The notes under the pieces: generated by a model | Database searches by the model: none | Seen by the model: only the letters and a program-made list of their open reading frames with translations | Told to the model about the DNA's origin: nothing | NCBI GenBank assembly: GCA_032158295.1 | Contig: CM063249.1 | Span: 7,083,195-7,147,194 of the forward strand | Reading direction: 5' to 3' | Source: Pycnopodia helianthoides | Taxonomy: Eukaryota; Echinodermata; Asteroidea; Forcipulatida; Asteriidae | Length of the DNA: 64,000 nt | Part shown: positions 59,771-64,000 of the stretch, piece by piece | How positions within the stretch are numbered: position 1 is the first letter of the stretch | Layout of the letters: every line of letters begins with the position of its first letter | Made by a program: the position numbers and the translations under genes

Positions 59771-60242
59771 TCGAAAACCACATGCAAAATACATATCAAT
59801 GCAAATGAACTACGTCTGGTTGACTTTCGCTGATAAAACACTAATCTGTTTTTTGCTACACACCGAGACGTTTTTTTTTCATGAAAAAAAAACAGAATCG
59901 GGGGAAGAGATACCACAACTTATCGTTTACAGAAAAACGAATTACTGCAGATTTCACTTTTTTTTTTCTCCGGTGGGATAGCTACTGGATAAATGGTTTG
60001 ATGAATGTAAACAAAAAATGAACTTAATTTGTATGCAGTTATTTTTAATGAAATGAAAGAGCCTCTCAGTTGGAATCGCAGATTTAATCTAGCTGCTCCA
60101 ACCCTGTTTTATTTAGTTTCAATTTCTGTGTTTGTTATTAATGTGTATGTGAAATATGCATTTCATGTATAATTTTATGAAATAAAAAAAGCCCCTCTGT
60201 TGGAATGGCACGTTTAAAAAAGTAAAACAAATAAAACAAGTT

Positions 60243-60779
60243 ATAATAGACTGTGCAAGTCTCGCGCGTATTTTCAACTTCCGGGACCATGGTGGTCTCA
60301 ACCATTGATCTACATTATACTGTCAGTATAATGTAGATCAATGGTCTCAACCATATGGAGTTTTACGTGGGTGAGATTTTGTTTCGTCAATTATTTTGGT
60401 TTAACGTAGTTTATGACCATGGAAATTAAATATGTTGTTGGGGATTTAATACTAAGTGATAAACAATATGGAAGTAAAATCAATTCAACAGTATAACGAA
60501 GAAAAATTGACCTTAGCTTCCGGTAACTTGCAAAAAATTAAAAATTTGTGCCCACCTCCGATCAAGAAACTTATGTTACAAACGCTTGTTTTGGTCGCGC
60601 GGGATGAAAAGCCCTTTCATTGGTCGTAAAAGCGTCATGCGTCCTCTTTATGAATGTTTCTATTGTCACATTTCCTCATAGATATAATTTAAAACAAACA
60701 TTTGATTTCAGAAAAAGCATTTTCTTCGTTTAGCGTGTTTTCTCGTTCCGGTACGCGCGAGACTTGCACAGTCTATTAT
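60243..60779. mobile_element. Non-autonomous DNA transposon, about 537 bp, 28-bp terminal inverted repeats
   Basis: Left ATAATAGACTGTGCAAGTCT then CGCGCGTA is matched exactly by the complement ending at 60779. A second near-perfect palindrome (CCATTGATCTACATTATACTG and complement, 60304-60347) is inside. No transposase is present. Confidence 0.75.
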
Positions 60780-61073
60780 GTGAAAACACTGTGAAACGAC
60801 TTATAGTTTTGTGACAACTCTCTACGAAATTCAACAATACATGAAAATTATTTACTCAATTCCAATTGATTGAAAGCAGTGGACTGCAGTCTCTTTGAGC
60901 AAGGTCGATCAAGGACCAAAGGTTAACGTTGTGTCCGAAGCTTCGCATGGTGCACACAGCTGGCTCAGGCGGGTAGCGCGGCGTAAAGAAAAATAATAAT
61001 AAATGAAAACTAAACTTCAATGCCTTGGTCAAGGGGTGCAAGGTATGGAAAGTAAAAAGTAATTTTTAAATAG

Positions 61074-61209
61074 TAAACTTGCGGGTACAACCATGCGTAA
61101 AATCACTTTTGGAGGAGTGCTGGCTCTGAGATAAGCCGGTGTGGTATCGACGTTTCGAACATACATACTCTGCTTGTCTGCATGGGTGTACTCGCAAGTT
61201 TACTATTTA
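61074..61209. repeat. Inverted repeat with about 30-bp arms
   Basis: AATAGTAAACTTGCGGGTAC...CATGC pairs with GCATGGGTGTACTCGCAAGT then TTACTATT. Confidence 0.8.
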
Positions 61210-61490
61210 TAGTGACCTATCTACTGATCGAGAAGTCCCCCCGATCCACAAAGCTAAAGTAGTAGTCCAGGCCGATTTCCTACCTCCCGCCCAGGTAGTA
61301 GTTAATAAGCAGGACAGTTCTTTTCAGAACTGAGAAGTCTCCCGAATTCCGAAAATCTACTCCGCGGTAGTAGAATAAATAGCAAGACAAGTTCTCTAAA
61401 TCTACACAGCAAGTAGATATTTTTACACATGGTGTTACCGCAAACCGAATATATATATATTGATACCTCACCATGCAATGCCTCAAAACC
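61210..61490 (-). repeat. Repeat family F copy
   Basis: GTAGTCCAGGCCGATTTCCT, CTCCGCGGTAGTAGAATAA, GCAAGACAAGTTCTCTAAAT, GTGTTACCGCAAACCGAATA and CTCACCATGCAATGCCTCAA. It is contiguous with the inverted repeat at 61074-61209, so both may belong to one element. Confidence 0.6.
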
Positions 61491-62660
61491 CATAGACCTA
61501 TCTACTGTTAATAAACAATCCGCGCTGGTTGGCATAGACAGCCGAATGTTTAGCAAAACAATCGTGTTAACAGATGTTGTGAGACCATTTCAAACATTTC
61601 ACATGATTGGTTGCTTTGTTTCCATCAAATTCAACACAATTTTGTTTGAATATTTTGTGTAACATTGTTACAAACTGTGGCTATCCGTTTTTTTTTGCAT
61701 TTATGGCTTCCCGTAGTTTTCCAACCTTGGTCGGCAAAAATTCTGGCTTTGATCTTGCAAAAGAAAGGTCTATGTTAACGCGACCATAAAATGGCCAAGG
61801 TCAGTTTATTCACGCTCTGGACGAGTTCATAAATGAAATCAGCACGCACACAAAGACGATTTGGTTTATACGCCTGTTTAAGCATACCACAAGTGGTACC
61901 GTGTGCCTCAGACGATCGTGGACGAACAAAAAACCCAAATCTAGGGCATTTTACCATGTATCATATTGCCACGACGCTTGACGCTCTGAAATTCAATATA
62001 GGAGTCCTATATTGATAAACATATGACGCTTGGGCACCAGCGACGCTTTGCAACCTCGTCTCCAAACAAGGTGGTGTCCTGGCGGACAAGGTTGGTATCT
62101 ACGTGGAGTTATCAAATTGTTAAGAAGGGGTTGTTTTGTGTGGGGGGGGGGTAATTTTCAGAGCGTGAGGTTGACGCGTTTCCGTATCCATTCTTTGTCT
62201 ATTGTGAAAACAGTCAATGACAAGGATCTCTGCGTGTGTTATATATCAAACAAATACTGAATACATTTCGTTCGTGCATTGTCGTAGAATATATTAATCA
62301 CTCGGTGAAAATTTGGCTTTTCCATCTGCTCGGCTTCGCCTCGTGAAATGGAATAATTCAGAATCCACCTCTTGGTTATATGATGCGACAATTACTCGCA
62401 TAAAAACTACTGGACGTATGTAACGCCAAATTACCAAAGGTAAAGACGGTACTAATAAGGGCAAAAAGACACAAAAGTAGTGGGGAAATTAGCAACGGGT
62501 TGGAAAACAGGTTGGTATTGAGACCCTTTTTGAAGGACAAACCAGTCTCTGTATTCAGGGCGAGTGTTCCCGTAAGGGACAGGGAGCAATGGGGAAAAAA
62601 GGTGTCACTGGGCTTACTATACTACTAGCGTGATTGGCCTATTAAATGCACAGTACACGT
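61490..62660. other. No gene recognised
   Basis: Unsupported short frames only; a G-run at 62142-62150. Confidence 0.35.
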
Positions 62661-62664
62661 TTTG

Positions 62665-62945
62665 ACTCTGAAAGTTGATGGCAATAAAAAACTTACTTGG
62701 TAAGAAGTACAGCAGCCTTGGGTAGTATAATGAATTTTGAGAAACTTTTGACTTTGAAGTACGGTTATGGAAAATATATCACTTTTTATTATTTGAATCT
62801 GAGAGTCAAACCCTTTTCAGACTGTGTATTCCTATGGGGAATATTCTTCCTGTGGAAATATTCGCGACCACCTTTTGAAGTGAAATTTTCACAGGTTAGT
62901 TTTATTGTATGTACTTACATTTATATAGGATTAACACAATCAGAT
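62665..62945 (+). mobile_element. Repeat family D copy
   Basis: Same ordered motifs as 11715-12040, including GAAGTGAAATTTTCACAGGT. The 84-residue open frame over it is part of the repeat, not a gene. Confidence 0.65.
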
Positions 62946-63112
62946 CAGTAGGGATCTAACATCAGAACCGTTAACGGGAATAAGGGCAGTCATAGCAAAG
63001 TGAAGAGAGAAAATCTGGGGCACTACGATTTTATGATTTAATAGTATTTCATTTAAGATGCAGAAGTGGGTTATTTACGGTAAAATGTAGACGGCTGTCA
63101 CCTTGGCATACT

Positions 63113-63304
63113 CTCATAGAGCTGCTTAAGCACAAAAAGTAGCTAAGCACAACACAATTTTGCTCACCAGAATAAGGTTTACCAGCCAAAATACCATTCC
63201 ACGTTTATCATCTGTGACTGGTATCCTGCTCACTTTTGCTTATTAACAGAAAAATGTTACGCACTATTTTCTGCTTAAAGCAGCTCTATGACATTGGGCC
63301 CTGG
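63113..63304. mobile_element. MITE family A copy
   Basis: TCATAGAGCTGCTTAAGCAC at the left, AAAGCAGCTCTATGACATTG then GGCCCTGG at the right. Confidence 0.8.
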
Positions 63305-64000
63305 ATCAAAATATTGCCGAGGGATGGTGCTTGTAAAGCAATATTTTCCGCTAGATGAAATGCACAGGTTGCAGTCACATTGGAGGCACACGGGTGCCTT
63401 GTCGCACAATACAATCACCAAGTGAAATCTGGAGTATTCCACACCACAAGGTGATGATGGAAAAGCCAGATGTCATATTCTGTGACAGTGCACGAACGAA
63501 ACACTTTCAATATTTGTCATTTTAATTATCACACAAAAAACACAAAAAAGACACGGAAATCGTTCACACCACAATGTAAGATTTTTTTCCTTCTAAACAA
63601 CGACTCAATGTAGATACCAACCTTGTCCGCCGTGACACAGACTTGCCTCGTGTTGACAAACGGGCGGGAACGATTACTTTGGAAACGAAGCCGCAAAGCG
63701 TCCTATAAGACTCCTGTAATTTTGGAGCGTTGCGGCAGTACACATGGCAAAAAAGGAACACACGTGACGCATGTTCTACCAATCAAATGACAAGGATCAA
63801 TGTGTGCGGAATATAAAGCAATTTTAAATAACAACAGAAAATTACCATCATCCCGTCAACATGTTTTGCGATGGGTTTTTTTTTTTTTTTGTGAGGGGGG
63901 TTGCACAATCGACTAGAATCTGAGGCGTCGGCAATGGTGTTAAAGTTGAAAGTGGCTGCGTCCGTTTTGGTGTTTTTTCTTACAGGATGGTGGGTCAAAT
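63305..64000. other. No gene recognised at the right edge
   Basis: A T-run (63877-63890) and unsupported frames; nothing that identifies a gene continuing beyond the window. Confidence 0.3.

Noticed and set aside
61130..61165. A second hammerhead motif around GACGTTTCG
   Set aside because: The complement has GAAACGTC and a possible GGTATC/GATACC stem, but no CUGANGA core in the right place.

Overview
This is animal nuclear DNA, most likely from an echinoderm and probably a sea star. The protein genes contain GT-AG introns. They sit in AT-rich intergenic DNA full of short inverted-repeat transposons, tRNA-derived SINEs, broken non-LTR and Penelope-like retroelements and satellite-like tandem arrays. 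The echinoderm assignment is inference. It rests on the animal-type iterative polyketide synthase and on MITE and SINE families that I recall, without a search, as common in sea-star sequence. There is no bacterial, plasmid or CRISPR feature.

Two protein genes are well supported, both on the minus strand. (1) Positions 20318-19409 hold a UBE2Q-like ubiquitin-conjugating enzyme (UBE2QL1-type) with a long low-complexity N-terminal extension. Its open reading frame runs into a strong splice donor, so its last small exon must lie further downstream. (2) Positions 39328-30977 hold a complete type I polyketide synthase in four exons (39328-39049, 38925-37454, 37073-36980, 36564-30977). All three junctions are in phase and give a predicted protein of 2,477 residues. 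Its domain order is KS-AT-DH-pseudoKR-degenerate ER-KR-ACP-TE. Catalytic residues are visible in every domain except the ER-like one, which has lost its NADPH-binding glycine motif. The C-terminal thioesterase looks like the stand-alone type II/OLAH family fused in cis. A self-contained synthase that carries its own thioesterase is the most interesting item in the window.

The rest is repeats. 0-9 kb: microsatellites, a telomere-like CCCTAA array caught between two inverted arms, a CAA/CGA triplet array and several MITEs. 9-19 kb: inverted-repeat elements, a 206-bp tandem duplication and a 48-bp satellite with about 146-bp higher-order periodicity. 19-21 kb: the E2 gene and its upstream region. 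21-30 kb: MITEs and a nearly full-length tRNA-derived SINE. 31-39 kb: the synthase. 40-45 kb: degenerate repeats and three large hairpins. 45.2-49.2 kb: a possible CACTA-type DNA transposon, with subterminal GTGCTA motifs, an uncharacterised ORF and an inserted Penelope-like fragment that still has a hammerhead-ribozyme motif. 51.7-56.3 kb: two degenerate non-LTR retrotransposons, one containing a MITE and one sitting inside a MITE. 56.5-64 kb: tandem arrays, including a palindromic GCGTTATAACGC array, and further inverted-repeat elements.

Limits: splice sites, families and boundaries were read by eye. Repeat family letters A-H are local labels defined here, not database names.
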